Shown: positions 13,601 to 24,476, counted from the first letter of the stretch. The stretch: 64,000 bases of DNA from Nyssa sinensis (GCA_008638375.1 CM018037.1:30823576-30887575); one strand, 5' to 3'. Notes: generated from the sequence alone by a model not told the origin. Program-made: numbers and translations.

Positions 13601-16600
13601 TCAAAAGGACATCCTTAAACCTAGAAGGGGGAGTTTCTATCCCCTCAAAAGCCTCCTATCCTTTCCCTCCATAAACGCCATTGGAGGCATAGAGGAACCA
13701 TAGTCATCAAAATCGTGATCTGGATCATAAGATTGTACAATCATACAATCCAACATGACTAAATCAATCTGGTTTGTATAAAAATTGCTCAGGTAGCAGA
13801 ATCGTAGTAGGATTGTATAGGATCGTAGTAAGATTGTTTTCATTTGTTGGACAAAATAAACACCAAATTAGGTGATTATTTAATGATTCAACACTAAATT
13901 TTGACAAGTATTACTACATTTACTTAGTTATTTAGAGACTTTTCTTAGTTTATTTATTTATTTTGGAATTGTAAAACTTACATTTTATAAGCAAATATGA
14001 ATATACATACAATTCTATATGGTCTCATAATATTTTGCATTATTTATTTATTTCATACTTGTTTACTGTTGATTTTTAACAACTCTTTATTTTTACATAT
14101 ATACTTGGCCATTGTTTTAAAGAATGTTGTAGCATCTTACGATATCCGATCCGATCATATGAACCCCCAAAATGATCTAGCATAGGATCCGATTTTAAGA
14201 ACCTTGAGAGGAACCACTCTCCAAACCTTCTTCAAGTCCTCTGTCACCCTACATTTCTCCCAACTAGATAGAAGCCCCTTCAATGTAGTAGGCATAGACC
14301 ACATATATCAAAAAAGAGGGGATTAAATTTCACACATCCCAAGCCACTCAACAATGGAGAAGAAGATGATTTACCGATTCTAACTCTTCCTTACAAATAA
14401 CACCTATTTGCCAAACTGAAGTGTCTCCTTTGCAAGTTCTTTGTATTCAATATAGCTTCCCTTGTGAACTCATATTTACCATAAAACGATGCCTTAGCAA
14501 TTTTCGTTTTGTGTGTTCCAGAACAAGGAACACTTACATTTCCGAACACTAAATGTAGCGATCCAAAAAAATTCTTCCTGGTTCTTTCCTTAACTTTCCT
14601 TTGAAGAGAAAAGTAATATGAAAGACGAACGCAAATCAAGAGATCAACTTAAATAAGTGTATTTAATTCAATACTTTTACATGTATCATTCTAATATAAT
14701 AATTTTTTATAACTATAAAAAGAACTTGTACATTTTAATAATTTTAATTCTCATTACTCATTTTTAGGTGAAAAGAAAAAAATACACTTGCATGAAGACC
14801 TACTTCATTATATTACACTTAAGTCATCTACAAAAGTCTACCCCTATCATACCGCAAATTTGAGCAAGCAACATAATGCAATCCCGTTCCCGTTTTGTGT
14901 ACCATAACAATCCGTGTTCTAGGTAACATTGTGACTAACCATGCAAAAAACAATACTTTCACTAGAACTCTAGAATGCCATATAATCCTCCATGGAAACT
15001 CTATTTTCCTCTTCCCTACCATTGCTTTGTAAAAATAACGAAATGAAAAGACTTTTGGGTTGTTTAGGCTCCACACCAGAGAGTCCTCCCTATCTAATTC
15101 TATAGTGATTCAGGAGCTCAATCAAGTCATCCACTAAACTGGCTCTTCCAACTCCCAATCCTGAAGGTTTCTTCTAAAGTATAAAGACCAAACCATATTC
15201 TTGCCTATCAAAGTATTCATAATCTGCCACTAAAGCACCTTGATCCAAAGCTATCCTATACAGCTACAGAAACTGGCCTTTCAAGAGCTCATACCTGCTC
15301 CAAGCATCCTCCTAAAACGTCACCCTCGACCCCCTCCCACCTCAAATCGAGTGTACTTGAGAAAAACATGCCCTCCACTGCAAAACTCCACAACCAATTG
15401 CCTAAGATAGCCATGTTAAAGTTCCTCATGGCCTTGATTCTCAAACCCCCATCATCCACTAGAACTCTTAACTTTGTCTCAACTAATTAAATGAATCTTT
15501 TGCTCTTCCATACACCCCCTCCCCCCCAAAAAACAAAAAATCCCATTGTAATTTGTCCAACATCTTCTCCATTAGAGCTGGCATGCAAAAAAAGACATTC
15601 TATGTCAGAAGGCTAGTAAGAGTACTTTTATCAAAGTAATACTGCCATCTTTGGATAGATACTGCCTCTTCCAATCTGCTAAGTGTCGTTGGATCCTCTC
15701 AACCACTACATCCCAGACTGTTTTCACCTTTAACTAAGCTCCAAAGGCAAGCCCAAATACACTGCTCTGAAAGAACCAACTCTACAATCCAGATTCCACG
15801 CCAAGTGCTTAACCGCCCTCACTTCCCCTATTGGAATAATTTCAATTTTAGACAAATTCACCCTCAATCCAGACACCGCCTCAAAACAGAGCAAAATGCA
15901 TTTCGGAAATCTAAATTGGTGTTTTATTCACCATCATTCTTTCTTTTTGTTAATTAGAGGTTACCTTTTATTAAAAAAAAAAAAAGTAGAATCAATCTGA
16001 AGGGTCAAACTGGATAATCCATACTGTCAATTTGTTGATTGATAGTGGATTTTGGAGACCATGAATTTATAAAGACGAATGTTTCTTTCTTAGTTTTTTG
16101 CCTTTTCAAAATATATATCACCAGTCACTTGCAATTAATTAGCTCAAATAAGCAAAAGAAGACAGATCTTATATGATTTCGTATTCCAAAATACAATTCA
16201 CAATTTCTCTGAAATGGTTCAATTGATTAGTCTATACTGACTAACATTTGGCTATTACAGTACAGCAATCTTTGAGACACTACTGCCTCTTCCATTCTGC
16301 TAAGTGTCGTTGGATCCTCTCAACCACTACATCCCAAAATGTTTTCACCTTTAACTAAGCTCCAAAGGCAAGCCCAAATACACTGCTCTGAAAGAACCAA
16401 CTCTACAATCCAGATTCCACGCCAAGTGCTTAACCGCCCTCACTTCCCCTATTGGAATAATTTCAATTGTAGACAAATTCACCCTCAATCCAGACACCGC
16501 CTCAAAACAAAGCAAAATGCATTTCGGAAATCTAAATTGGTATTTTATTCACTGTCATTCTTTCTTTTTGTTAATTAGAGGTTACCTTTTATTAAAAAAA

Positions 16601-19600
16601 AAGTAGAATCAATCCCAAGGGTCAAACTGGATAATCCATACTGTCAATTTGTCGATTGATAGTGGTTTTTGGAGACCATGAATTTATAAAGATAAATGTT
16701 TCTTTCTTAGTTTTTTGCCTTTTCAAAATATATATCACCAGTCACTTGCAATTAATTAGCTCAAATAAGCAAAAGAAGACAGATCTTATATGATTTTGTA
16801 TGCCAAAATACAACTCACAATTTCTCTGAAATGGTTCAATTGATTAGTCTATATTGACTAACATTTGGCTATTACAGTACTGCAATCTTTGAGACACTTG
16901 GACATTTTCCCATCTTGTTAAGGAGTGTATGTCCTGCTTTTGACTTAATGAAAATTCTTTGTTAAATAAACTAACATATCCAATGACAAGACTTCTGATA
17001 TTTAATAAAACTCCTGTTGAAGGATGAGGAATTCATAGCAATGATGTTTCCCAATCTTAACAGCCTGTAGCTTGGCATTAAGTTTTGCAATTAAACACGA
17101 ATTTTTAATTTGTACATGTATTCTTGATTACAAGCATAATCTAATCAAATCATAAATTATAACAGAATTCAACAAAATTAAGTTGCAAAATCACAAGACA
17201 AAACACTTCAAATGCAGATTAAAGTTAACTCAAGGAAGCGTATACCTTTAAAATAAAAAGGTAAATTCTATAAAACAGCTATTAGGCCAGCCATGTTGTA
17301 TAGAACAAAATTTTGGACAGTTAGGAAACAACATGTTAATAAGATGAGTGTAGCTGAAATGAGGATGTCAAGATGGATGTGCATTAAGACAAGAAATGAT
17401 AGAATTAGGAATAAACATATTCGTGAGATGGTAGGAGTAGCACTTATAGGAGACAAGACAAGAGAGCATCGGCTAAGGTGGTATGGTTATGTACAACGGA
17501 GACCAATAAATGCACCAATAAGGAATAGTGATAAGGTTAATATTGAGAGTCATGTTAGGGGGCGAGGGCGACCAAAACTAACTTTAGCAGAAGTAGTTAA
17601 AAAAGATATGGTAATGGGTGGTTTAACAGAATGAATGACCTTAAATAGAAAAGAATGGCAAGATAGGATTCGTGTCGCCAACGTCAAGTAATTAGGATAA
17701 GGCTTTGTTGACTTGAGTTGAGTTAGAGCATATACAGCCATTACCACCATCATCATTGTCATGATCATCCAAAGCTTAGTAATCACCAAGACCTTACATC
17801 AACTATTCCGGGGCCTATATCTCAAGTTCACTCTATTCAATGTAAACTTCCATCAATTTAAGAGCATCCAAATCTGTAACTTGAACATTCCATCTGTGTA
17901 CTGTTTTGTTGCCCTTTTGACCCTTTCATGTATTCCAGCTATATCATAAGCAGCACTCTCACAGCCATAATCACAAGTCTACTGAAGTCCTCGGTGCATG
18001 ACCAGACACATCCATGATAAAGTAGAACTGCTACTTTTTTTTTTTTTTTGATAAGTAAAAGTATATATTAATAAAGAAGCCCAAAAAGGGCAACTAAGGC
18101 AAAAACTCCAAAAAGCTTTACATCGGTTTTACAGACCCCAGAAAGTCAACAAAAGAAGAGACATTAACAGGAAAAGTCTCTTTGGCCCAAAAAATAGTAA
18201 ACGCAAAACGGCATCTTTAAGATAAGGAGTAGGAAGCTCCCGATCTTCAAAAACGCAGTTATTCCTTTCAATCCATAGGCACCACAAGAGGCAAATGGGG
18301 GCCAAACACCAAATCCTCTTAATCTCTTTAGGAAGGATACACCCTTCCCATGCCAACAGAAGGTCTTTGACGGAGCCTGGCATGCCCCATGAGAAGTCAA
18401 ACATAGCAAGGACAAGGTTCTAGCAGCTCCTAGAAACATGACAGTGGATAAGAACGTGATCCACCCTTTCTTCGTCATTCTTGCAAAGATAGCATATGTT
18501 AGCCATAAGAAAACCTCTCTTCTTCATATTTTTCGCAATTAAAATAGCCTTCCAAGAAGCTTCCCAAACGAAAAAGGAGGCTTTGGGAGGAGCTTTTGAG
18601 TACCAAGTGAGCTTCTAGGGAAAGAGAGTACCTCCATAATCGAACAAGCTCTTGTAGAAGGATCTAACAGAAAAAGATAACTTTCCCAGTTCCAGACCCT
18701 CTTATCCTCTCTACCTTCCACTGTTCGAAAATTGTTAATGTGGCAAAGAAAAGAGTCCGCCTCCTCGAGCTCCCAGTCAAAGAAGTCTCTTCTAAAACAG
18801 GGGGTCCAGACCAACGTATTCCCAACACTCTCCACATAGTCGCTAACCCAAGCTGACTTGTTGCTAGCCAAACTATATAACATAGGGAATTTCACCTTCA
18901 ACGGCACAGCCCCACTTCAGATATCATACCAAAACTTCACCCGATCACCTTTCCCTACAACAAAGCTACATCTATCCTTAAAAGACCTCCATTCTCTTCT
19001 AATGTATCCCCAAAGACTACAGCCCATCGACCCTGCCGCATTGCCCGAACACCAACCCCCATTCTCACACCCATACTTTGACACAATGATCTTCTTCCAT
19101 AAATCCTTATCACTTTCACCAAAGGTCCATAACCATTTCCCTAATAGAGCTGTATTGAAAAGACTCAAGTCCTTCACATCTAAGCCCCATAGAGACTGAG
19201 GCTTTTTGATTTTATCCCACGCAACTAAATGAATTTTCCTACATTCTCCCTCGTGACCCCACAGAAAGTCCCTTTGAATCTTCTCCAATCTTCTGCTAAC
19301 TGTCTCCGGGATCGAGAAAAGGGACATGAAATAAGTGGGGAGGTTGGCCAGGGTGCTTTTAACAAGAGTGAGCCTGCCTCCCTTGGAAAGGAGTTGGCCC
19401 TTCCAGCCTAACAGCTTGCTATGAAACCTCTCAACCAAAGAGTCCCGAACCAGAACTGCTACTTATTTTCATATAATAATTTTTTATAAGTATTTTCATA
19501 TAATACTTGACTAAAAACCATGATAATCTCACCACCTCAATACGTGGAGGTTTAATTTCTTTAACATCTGAATCTCTAAATCCAACGACATGGAACAATC

Positions 19601-22600
19601 AAAAAGTGAGATTTTTTAAGATTTCTTTTGAAGAAGACACTGAAGTGATTTGAAGTTTTGGATTTAAATATCCCAATGTTTGTTTATTTTCTTGTTCTTT
19701 TGAAATTTGGATGAGAAAATAAATTCCACAGCATGGAAAAGTCAATAAGTGAGAAATTTTTAAGGTTCCTTTTGAAGAATTTAGAATTGACAATGAAAAA
19801 ATTTTGAAGTTCTGGTTAAAATATCCCATGATTTGTTTATTTTCCTGTTCTTCCAAATTTTGGATGAGAAAATAAATTCCTTCTAAAATTTAAATACAAA
19901 TACTATTAATTCATTAAACGATTACAATGATAAAACAATATTCCCCACCTCTTGCTATCAAAGTCATGTGAGAACACGCCTTTTGCAATTTTAAGTTGTC
20001 TTCTAGGGTCATATAAGTCCAAAATTAGATATCATGGAATACATTAATATTAATTGGTTATTTGACCAGCTATCCACACCACTAATCAAGTGAATGAAAG
20101 AGTGGATTGAAATTAATATGACTAGATGTAACACCAGATGAAGGAAAGAAGAAGAATTTACAAGCGTCGGCTAAATGAATCATGTCTCGCTTTTATTTAA
20201 GGTTATCCCTCAATTACAACACACACTATCATATCTTTTTTACTATCTCAATCCAAGTTCATTTTGTCTCTCCTTTCCCCTAACATGACCCTCAATGTGA
20301 ACCATATTGCTTTTCATTACTACTATAATTTCTAGTGTTTGTTGTACACGGCCAAACCACCTTAATTAATTTTCTCATTTTATCTCCTATAAGTACTACT
20401 TTCACAAACTCACAAATGTATTCATTTTTTTTTCTTGTTTCATCAAACATCCATCTCAACATTCTTATTTCAACTACACTCATTTTAGTAGTAGTAGAGA
20501 CCCAACTATTGTGGAAGCAATTAGCAGTAGTGGATGTCCTTTGATATTTGTCTTCGCTCTATGTGGTCTTTACTCATTCTGACAAACTTTCATTTTAGAG
20601 TTGTTTATTTTCTCCCACCATGGTCGATCTTGAAAATGTGGTTTCCATTGTAATTCTGTGGTTGCAAAAGTTGTCATCTCTCCATGACATTCTCAAAGTT
20701 GCTCCACCTTTCATACTCATTTGGTAATCAAAGGCATTTGGTCCCATGATCCTAAGGTGTTTTCTCCTTTTATTCATCATTTGAAAATAGACCAATAACT
20801 CATGCCCTAATCTCCTTTTGCCAATTTGGCATTATCTTCTAAAGTTCTTACAAAAGTTAAAACAATAGCTATTAAAGTTTTTATGTAGTATTCTAAAGTT
20901 ATTCAATTTGGCATGGTAAGCTCTACTGTTTGAATTATTTGTTCAAACCATAGCTCTTAAAAAGTTAAAAGAGGTTAACTACTACAAGCCTACGAAGACT
21001 AAAGAAGCTAAAATTCCTCAATCTTTCAAAATCTAGCCCATTTCAATCCATGAATCCAATAAGTCGCCAGGTCTATGTCACAATGGATAAAATGAACATT
21101 GGTTTTTGCCAAGATAAGTATAACAGGCATTTCAATTTTCTTACACAAGTTCATAGTGTAAGCTTCTAGAAAGCCCATAGTTGCATGAAGCATGTGAATA
21201 ATGAGAATTGGTGCAAGAATGATCCATTCAAAACACAACTTCATAGGTCTAATCATAGTTACCAGAAAACACTTATACCTTAACGATCCTCATTTTGGCA
21301 CACCTATTGTGAAATAAAAACCACTTACATTCCAAAATACTAAATTTAGCAATCCTTAATTTTCCTTTTAGTAGGGGAAAAAAAAAACAATAAGAAACAA
21401 CCAACGAAAATCCAAAAATCAACATAAATAAATATGCTTAGTTCAATATTTTTTCATATTTCATTTGAATATAATAAATTTACATAACTATATAGACAAC
21501 TTATACACTTCAATGATATTAATACTCATTACACATCTTCTTCTTTTCTAATAAGTTACTCATTACCCGTCTTTGGATGATGATAAGAAAACATTTTTGG
21601 ATAAAAAGAAGAAAACACTCTTACAATTAGACATACCCCATCATATTCCACTCATGACATCTATATAAGTCCACCCCCTATCGTACCAAATGTATAGTAT
21701 ATTATTGCATTCCCGTTTTCATTCTGCAAATCATAATGATCCATATTCCAAGAAACTTTAGGTCTGATAATGGCATCCCGGTACAACAAGTGCCCAAATC
21801 CAAATAAGCCCATACTCTTGGGCACAAAATATTTATCACACACATGGCCTCCCTGCCATCCAGATTGCCATTTGCGCAATGCATGATGGGTCCTGGCCAA
21901 AGTAAGCTAGGTAATGGCTTGGAAGAAGAGGAGGATTAGAAAAAAGGATATGGCACCGCTCAGCACCAATTAGCCGCAAAGTCCTGGGATAATTTTGAGG
22001 ATTCCATGGCATCTCATTGGCTGGTTGATTGGCATCAGACTCCAGAGTGGGGAAAAAATTGCAAGCCCTCGCCGACCCAAACAAAAAAATCTGTACCATA
22101 TTTATGCTGACTTTGTCCAAATACCTTACTCATCACTCTCCAAACAGAACACTTTGCTGTTGGGAAACTAAATCTGAGGCAGCCCGCTACAGAAATGAGA
22201 ATGAAAAGATATCACCTTTTGGAACATCTCTGAATTGCATAAACATAATTTACAACTAAGCCTGACATTTTGGAGGTAAAGTTGGGTTAGCATAGTTGAT
22301 TTGGCTCCCAGATTTGTTGCTGGACTGCTAACTACTCCACTGCCAAGCTGTTTATAAAACCATGACACCATTACAAGCCCAATATAAATTTACCACTTAG
22401 CTTCATTAAGCTTCATCTTCCTCATAACTCCAATGCCAGCATCCAAGAACTCCCGGCCTCGATAGCAATGCAATTATGCAAACACCCGTCTACCAACATC
22501 AGCCCCACGGAATCACTCCCCCCTGGAGAACTTACACTCCTGGATCACTAAACACATTCAAAACAACATTAAGCAGCAACCAAGTCTGTTGAGCATTCCT

Positions 22601-24476
22601 TTTCTCCTCTCAAAATCTCATGTTTTAATCCTTAGTTTCCTCTCCACAAAATACCTCCATCATTTTTTTCCATTTTCTACCTTCTCTTTTATACCACCCT
22701 CTTTAACAGGCATAACTATCGTTGTTTTAGTTCGTCCAAGACCTTTGCACATCCATCTAGACCTAGTGTTCCAGAACTCAGCACTACAGCATTTCACCTG
22801 GCTAGTCTACAGCCAACATGTGGATGCTGAAAAATCTAGACCCAACACAAGTCAAACAATTCACCTCTTGAAAACTAATATCAAAATCCATATAAGAAGA
22901 ACATTCATATAATTTCTTAAACATATCCTTCTCAAAAGCTAGGGAAAAGATTGTTAAGCCTACTACTACCAGCAATTTGCTCAGAAGTATGAAGAATGGA
23001 GGCAAGGAGCACAGGCCTTATGAATTATCTAACAGACACCAGAGACAAACTAAGAGAAATTGCAAAAGCATGGGCCATAAAATTGCAGAGGCATTTCCTT
23101 TATACATATATATCTGTACTGTTCCCCTCCTTCTTTGACTTCATTAGGAGATGCCCCCTTCTCCCTGTAATCTTATATGCTTTTGCACCCCCCCCCCCCC
23201 AAAAAAAAATATATATATATATATATATACATATATTAATTTTAATCAATATAAAGAAATTCGCGGTAATCTTCAAGCCTAAGCCAGCCAACAGTTTTAC
23301 TATCTGAGAAGGCAATAAGAGAATAGATTACTCTATAAATCATAAAAGACCACCTTTACACCAACAGCTTCCAATAGCTGGCTATTCATGCCACAAATGG
23401 ATAATCAAATAAAATGGAAAACACACACCAAACCTCTTAAATGGTTATACAGATTTATGATTTCAACATTTTAACCATTAACCCATCAAATGTCAAGTAA
23501 CTGAAAACATCAAGCATCATAAAACTCTTATTGTAAATGGTAAAGGGCACAACACAAGTTCAAAAATGAAGATAACAAGTCCAACATAAGAATTTGACAA
23601 CCACAAGTGAAAGCAAGGCCCAATATTCCCTTTATGGTCTATTGAAATTTACCAGTTAGGACTAAGCATAAGTGTCAATGTTGTGAACGTGGACAAAAAC
23701 TAAAATTTAGACAGGAAAAAAAAGAGCATGATTGACCATATAAGCAAAAACAAGCCAAATTTGCTTCAACAATATACAAAATTCTATTCACATTCCACTT
23801 TACAAGAAGTATGACCAGAAGCAACAAAAGCCCTTCGAGGGCTTTTTGAATAAATCATTAAGGAAAAAAGCAAAAAAAAACAGCGAAGGAAAGAACAATG
23901 CACCTCTCGTTGCGATTAAGGCGAGCTCCGAAATAGAAAGCAACGGAAAGCAACCAAGAATCCGTATGCACAGCCACCAACGATAGCCAATCTCTGCGGT
24001 TCATCCCATCCCTCGCGAAATTGATCCCCAACGCTGGCTCTGGAAGTTCCGGTGGAACTTCCTCTGCAGGCAGTGTCACTTCCCAAGTCTCGTTTGGGAA
24101 TCCGTACAAACACAAATTCTCCTTTTCTAGATGAAGAAAGAGCGGGAGAGAGAAAGAGTCAAAATTAAACCAACACAAATTAAAGTAAGCAATTATATAT
24201 ACACATACACAGATAAAGAGATGGGAAGCGTTGTGACTAACCTGGATCGCAAAGTGTATAGAAATCATCGACATCTGAGATGGGAGAGAAAGAAAGAAGT
24301 GAATCGTTAAGTGGAATCAACTCAAAAATATATCGAAGAAGTTAGGGTTGTTTTGCATATATGTATACACAAGTACCGTAGGTGAGGGCACGGACGACGC
24401 CAGCGCGACGACCGCTGAAATCTTTGAAGATCTCTTCGACAGTACGGGGGCTGGAAGAGATTGAAGGCATTTCCAT
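1678..24476 (-). CDS. AL: Alfin-like (AL1/AL2-type) PHD-finger histone reader, five exons
   Basis: CDS is complement(join(1678..1929, 2016..2139, 23904..24126, 24242..24274, 24377..24476)): 732 nt, 243 aa plus stop, every intron GT/AG and the frame open throughout. Residues about 10-140 are the Alfin N-terminal domain ([15 protein letters not shown] near the start, then [29 protein letters not shown] and [11 protein letters not shown]). A short variable linker with GSKSR and an acidic EDEDEH stretch leads to a C-terminal PHD finger (about 190-236; C4HC3 ligands in CGSC, CDIC, WFHGKC and KCPSC). In this family the PHD finger binds trimethylated H3K4 and the Alfin domain contacts chromatin partners; nuclear location follows from the family. 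Length and the [10 protein letters not shown] start fit the AL1/AL2 clade. Start chosen at [12 protein letters not shown]; the second Met two residues later would also fit. Exons 1-3 lie 21.8 kb from exons 4-5, so an ORF-based gene caller would split the gene. Confidence 0.93.
2490..3360 (+). mobile_element. LINE fragments in AL intron 3
   Basis: The plus strand at about 3030-3230 encodes a decayed zf-RVT-like tail of a plant LINE ([15 protein letters not shown], then [15 protein letters not shown] across frames), ending in an A-run near 3345-3357. At 2490-2560 a T-rich run followed by tttttgataagtaag resembles the inverted 3' end of another LINE (compare 18040). Two insertions with opposed orientation are likely. 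Frameshifted and inactive. Confidence 0.6.
3896..4018 (-). mobile_element. 5'-truncated Au-like SINE
   Basis: On the minus strand the sequence has an RNA polymerase III B-box-like GGGTTCAAGTC, then the conserved Au body (GGTAAGGTTAAGTACATCTG) and the 3' end GGACTGCCCTTT. It is flanked by identical 14-bp direct repeats AAAAACCATAAAAT at 3882-3895 and 4019-4032, a classic target-site duplication. At 123 bp it is shorter than the roughly 180-bp full element and lacks the 5' A-box part. Au SINEs are tRNA-derived and spread by LINE machinery. Confidence 0.8.
4037..5369. mobile_element. PIF/Harbinger-like nonautonomous DNA transposon
   Basis: Termini are short inverted repeats: the left starts GGTTGCGTTTGGATA and the reverse complement of the right end starts GGATGCGTTTGTATA. 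TTA flanks both ends (4034-4036 and 5370-5372), the expected 3-bp target duplication of PIF/Harbinger elements. The interior (1333 bp overall) has no transposase I recognise. A G-rich stretch (4310-4560) gives a 67-aa open frame without a known match. Sited 4 bp past the SINE target duplication. Confidence 0.6.
5700..5930. repeat. Dispersed repeat rich in 'gccttgaggcg' words
   Basis: The interval has repeated words such as gtgccttgagg and gcacgcgcctca in AT-rich surroundings, resembling common small nonautonomous plant repeats. No target duplication or coding found. Confidence 0.3.
6670..7115 (-). mobile_element. LINE 3' fragment
   Basis: The plus strand shows the same layout as the 3' ends of the LINEs at 13430 and 18040: a run reading agtatattatattaatgagg, a 'cccaatatggggg' word, then the tail containing ctctccctccaaaggcacca (compare 18262 and 13665). 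So this is the end of a minus-strand LINE, 5'-truncated and without an open frame. Confidence 0.55.
7361..7590. repeat. About 122-bp tandem duplication over the edge of a gypsy LTR
   Basis: The segment ccaaaattacaaagtaaaca occurs at about 7362 and again at 7483, each followed by gaacattgatgca, then the LTR head (gggggttggtgcggacac and ctccctttgcacgagttta). The duplicated unit carries both outside flank and LTR start, so it arose after the LTR inserted at 7519. Confidence 0.7.
7519..7890 (+). mobile_element. Gypsy LTR, left copy (plus orientation)
   Basis: This 372-bp block starts TGCAGGATCACC and ends TTCTTGCA. It is followed by TCAACTTGGCATCAGAG, a close match to the initiator-Met tRNA primer site TGGTATCAGAGC, which sets orientation and the LTR 3' edge. 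The inverted partner at 12640-13011 is also 372 bp. No 3' LTR for this copy is found. Internal sequence runs on to about 10850. Confidence 0.8.
8413..9177. mobile_element. hAT-like nonautonomous element nested in the gypsy leader
   Basis: A 765-bp insertion with short inverted ends: the left starts CATGGTGTTAAAT and the reverse complement of the right starts CATGGATTTAAAT. It is flanked by an 8-bp duplication TTGCCGAT/TTGCCGAC (8405-8412, 9178-9185). The inverted gypsy copy shows the unoccupied site with a single actgccgacta near 12190-12200, proving an insertion. Subterminal regions are rich in cgttacg and accgcgaccgcgacc words. No coding capacity. Confidence 0.75.
10285..10833 (+). pseudogene. 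Gypsy gag fragment
   Basis: The frame starting [11 protein letters not shown] resembles the start of many plant gypsy Gag proteins. It runs 86 codons to an in-frame TAG (10543-10545) and continues in the same frame with [15 protein letters not shown] and [16 protein letters not shown], the Gag core pattern, before TGA at 10831. No protease or zinc knuckle follows. It belongs to the left gypsy copy, broken by at least one stop and truncated on its 3' side. Confidence 0.7.
10920..11222 (-). pseudogene. Gypsy reverse-transcriptase fragment
   Basis: The minus strand encodes [34 protein letters not shown] and, past a frameshift, [11 protein letters not shown], which are conserved reverse-transcriptase blocks. 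The catalytic YVDD-type motif survives, but the enzyme is only a fragment. It is joined directly to the leader of the right gypsy copy near 11222, so that copy has lost gag and protease by internal deletion. Confidence 0.75.
12640..13011 (-). mobile_element. Gypsy LTR, right copy (minus orientation)
   Basis: Inverted counterpart of the LTR at 7519-7890, again 372 bp. On the minus strand it starts TGTAGAGGATGG, ends GGTCCTACA and is followed by the primer site TGGTATCAGAGC (12624-12635). Internal sequence runs leftwards to about 11222 and matches the left copy's leader over its length (for example gtcattgaccattaatccat in both). Confidence 0.8.
13701..14207. mobile_element. 507-bp nonautonomous DNA transposon nested in the LINE
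   Basis: Flanked by a perfect 9-bp direct repeat GAGGAACCA (13692-13700, 14208-14216); removing one repeat plus the insert restores a LINE tail like that near 18270. Both ends carry aaaatcgtgatc/aaaatcggatcc-like inverted words. A 9-bp duplication suggests a Mutator-type element. No coding seen. Confidence 0.65.
14505..14945. repeat. Dispersed repeat, copy 1
   Basis: About 440 bp that aligns with 21280-21760 in the same orientation (shared order: cacttacatt, cgaacactaaatgtagc / caaaatactaaatttagc, catcatattcca-like words, ctatcrtacc, tgcattcccgtt). About 70-75% similar by eye. Class unknown. Confidence 0.5.
15659..16900. repeat. Tandem duplication of a 620-bp unit
   Basis: Unit 1 starts at about 15660 and unit 2 at about 16281, both with actgcctcttcca; unit 2 ends near 16897 with caatctttgagacac, which also closes unit 1. 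By eye the copies differ at about 20 positions (about 97% identical), so this is a fairly recent duplication. The unit covers LINE coding sequence, the adjoining A-run and about 300 bp of flank. Confidence 0.85.
17275..17640 (+). pseudogene. Truncated LINE ORF2 C-terminus
   Basis: The 113-aa frame (17293-17631) contains [31 protein letters not shown] and [10 protein letters not shown] followed by [10 protein letters not shown], a recognisable tail found after the reverse transcriptase of many plant LINEs (often seen as RMLRWM, LRWFGHVQRR, GRPKKT). Open but only a fragment, with no reverse transcriptase upstream. Confidence 0.7.
18037..19451 (-). mobile_element. 5'-truncated LINE with 13-bp target-site duplication
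   Basis: Identical AGAACTGCTACTT repeats at 18024-18036 and 19452-19464 bracket the insertion; a T-run at 18037-18049 marks the 3' poly(A) of a minus-strand LINE. The minus strand encodes the ORF2 C-terminal half: 19438-18917 open for 173 aa ([37 protein letters not shown]), then 18907-18539 and 18478-18164 in shifted frames (WLERNNCVF-like end). The well-kept frame and perfect duplication make it one of the younger insertions in the intron. Upstream endonuclease and most of the reverse transcriptase are missing. Confidence 0.88.
20290..20480 (-). pseudogene. Decayed LINE tail fragment
   Basis: The minus-strand frame [18 protein letters not shown], then [10 protein letters not shown], matches the same LINE C-terminal block as 17293-17631. 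Frameshifted and isolated. Confidence 0.6.
21280..21760. repeat. Dispersed repeat, copy 2
   Basis: Second copy of the unclassified repeat at 14505-14945, same orientation and slightly longer. Not known to encode protein. Confidence 0.5.

Larger units (their letters stand above)
13430..15960 (-). mobile_element. Degenerate LINE, minus strand, with nested insertions
   Basis: The 3' end is the T-run at about 13430-13444 followed by gagtatattgtattaaaag, as in the LINE at 18040. Coding remnants on the minus strand include KVLFFAW at about 14920-14960, part of the zf-RVT region, and reverse-transcriptase remnants up to about 15950. It is split by a 507-bp DNA transposon (13701-14207), contains a dispersed repeat (14505-14945), and is partly duplicated in tandem on its right side. 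Confidence 0.6.
19465..23903. other. Left-over part of AL intron 3
   Basis: Apart from the LINE fragment (20290-20480) and dispersed repeat (21280-21760) I recognise no gene. There is a duplicated motif at 19605-19690 and 19738-19875 (both with tcttttgaaga and aaatatccc), and a C-run/A-run/TA-repeat junction at 23190-23230. Short open frames on both strands lack family features. The interval ends in the exon-3 donor site. Confidence 0.5.

Noticed and set aside
23858..24274. A separate 138-aa gene for the Alfin domain
   Set aside because: The start of this frame reads through intron 2 and its end past a splice donor at 23903; exon phases join it to exons 1, 2, 4 and 5 of one gene.
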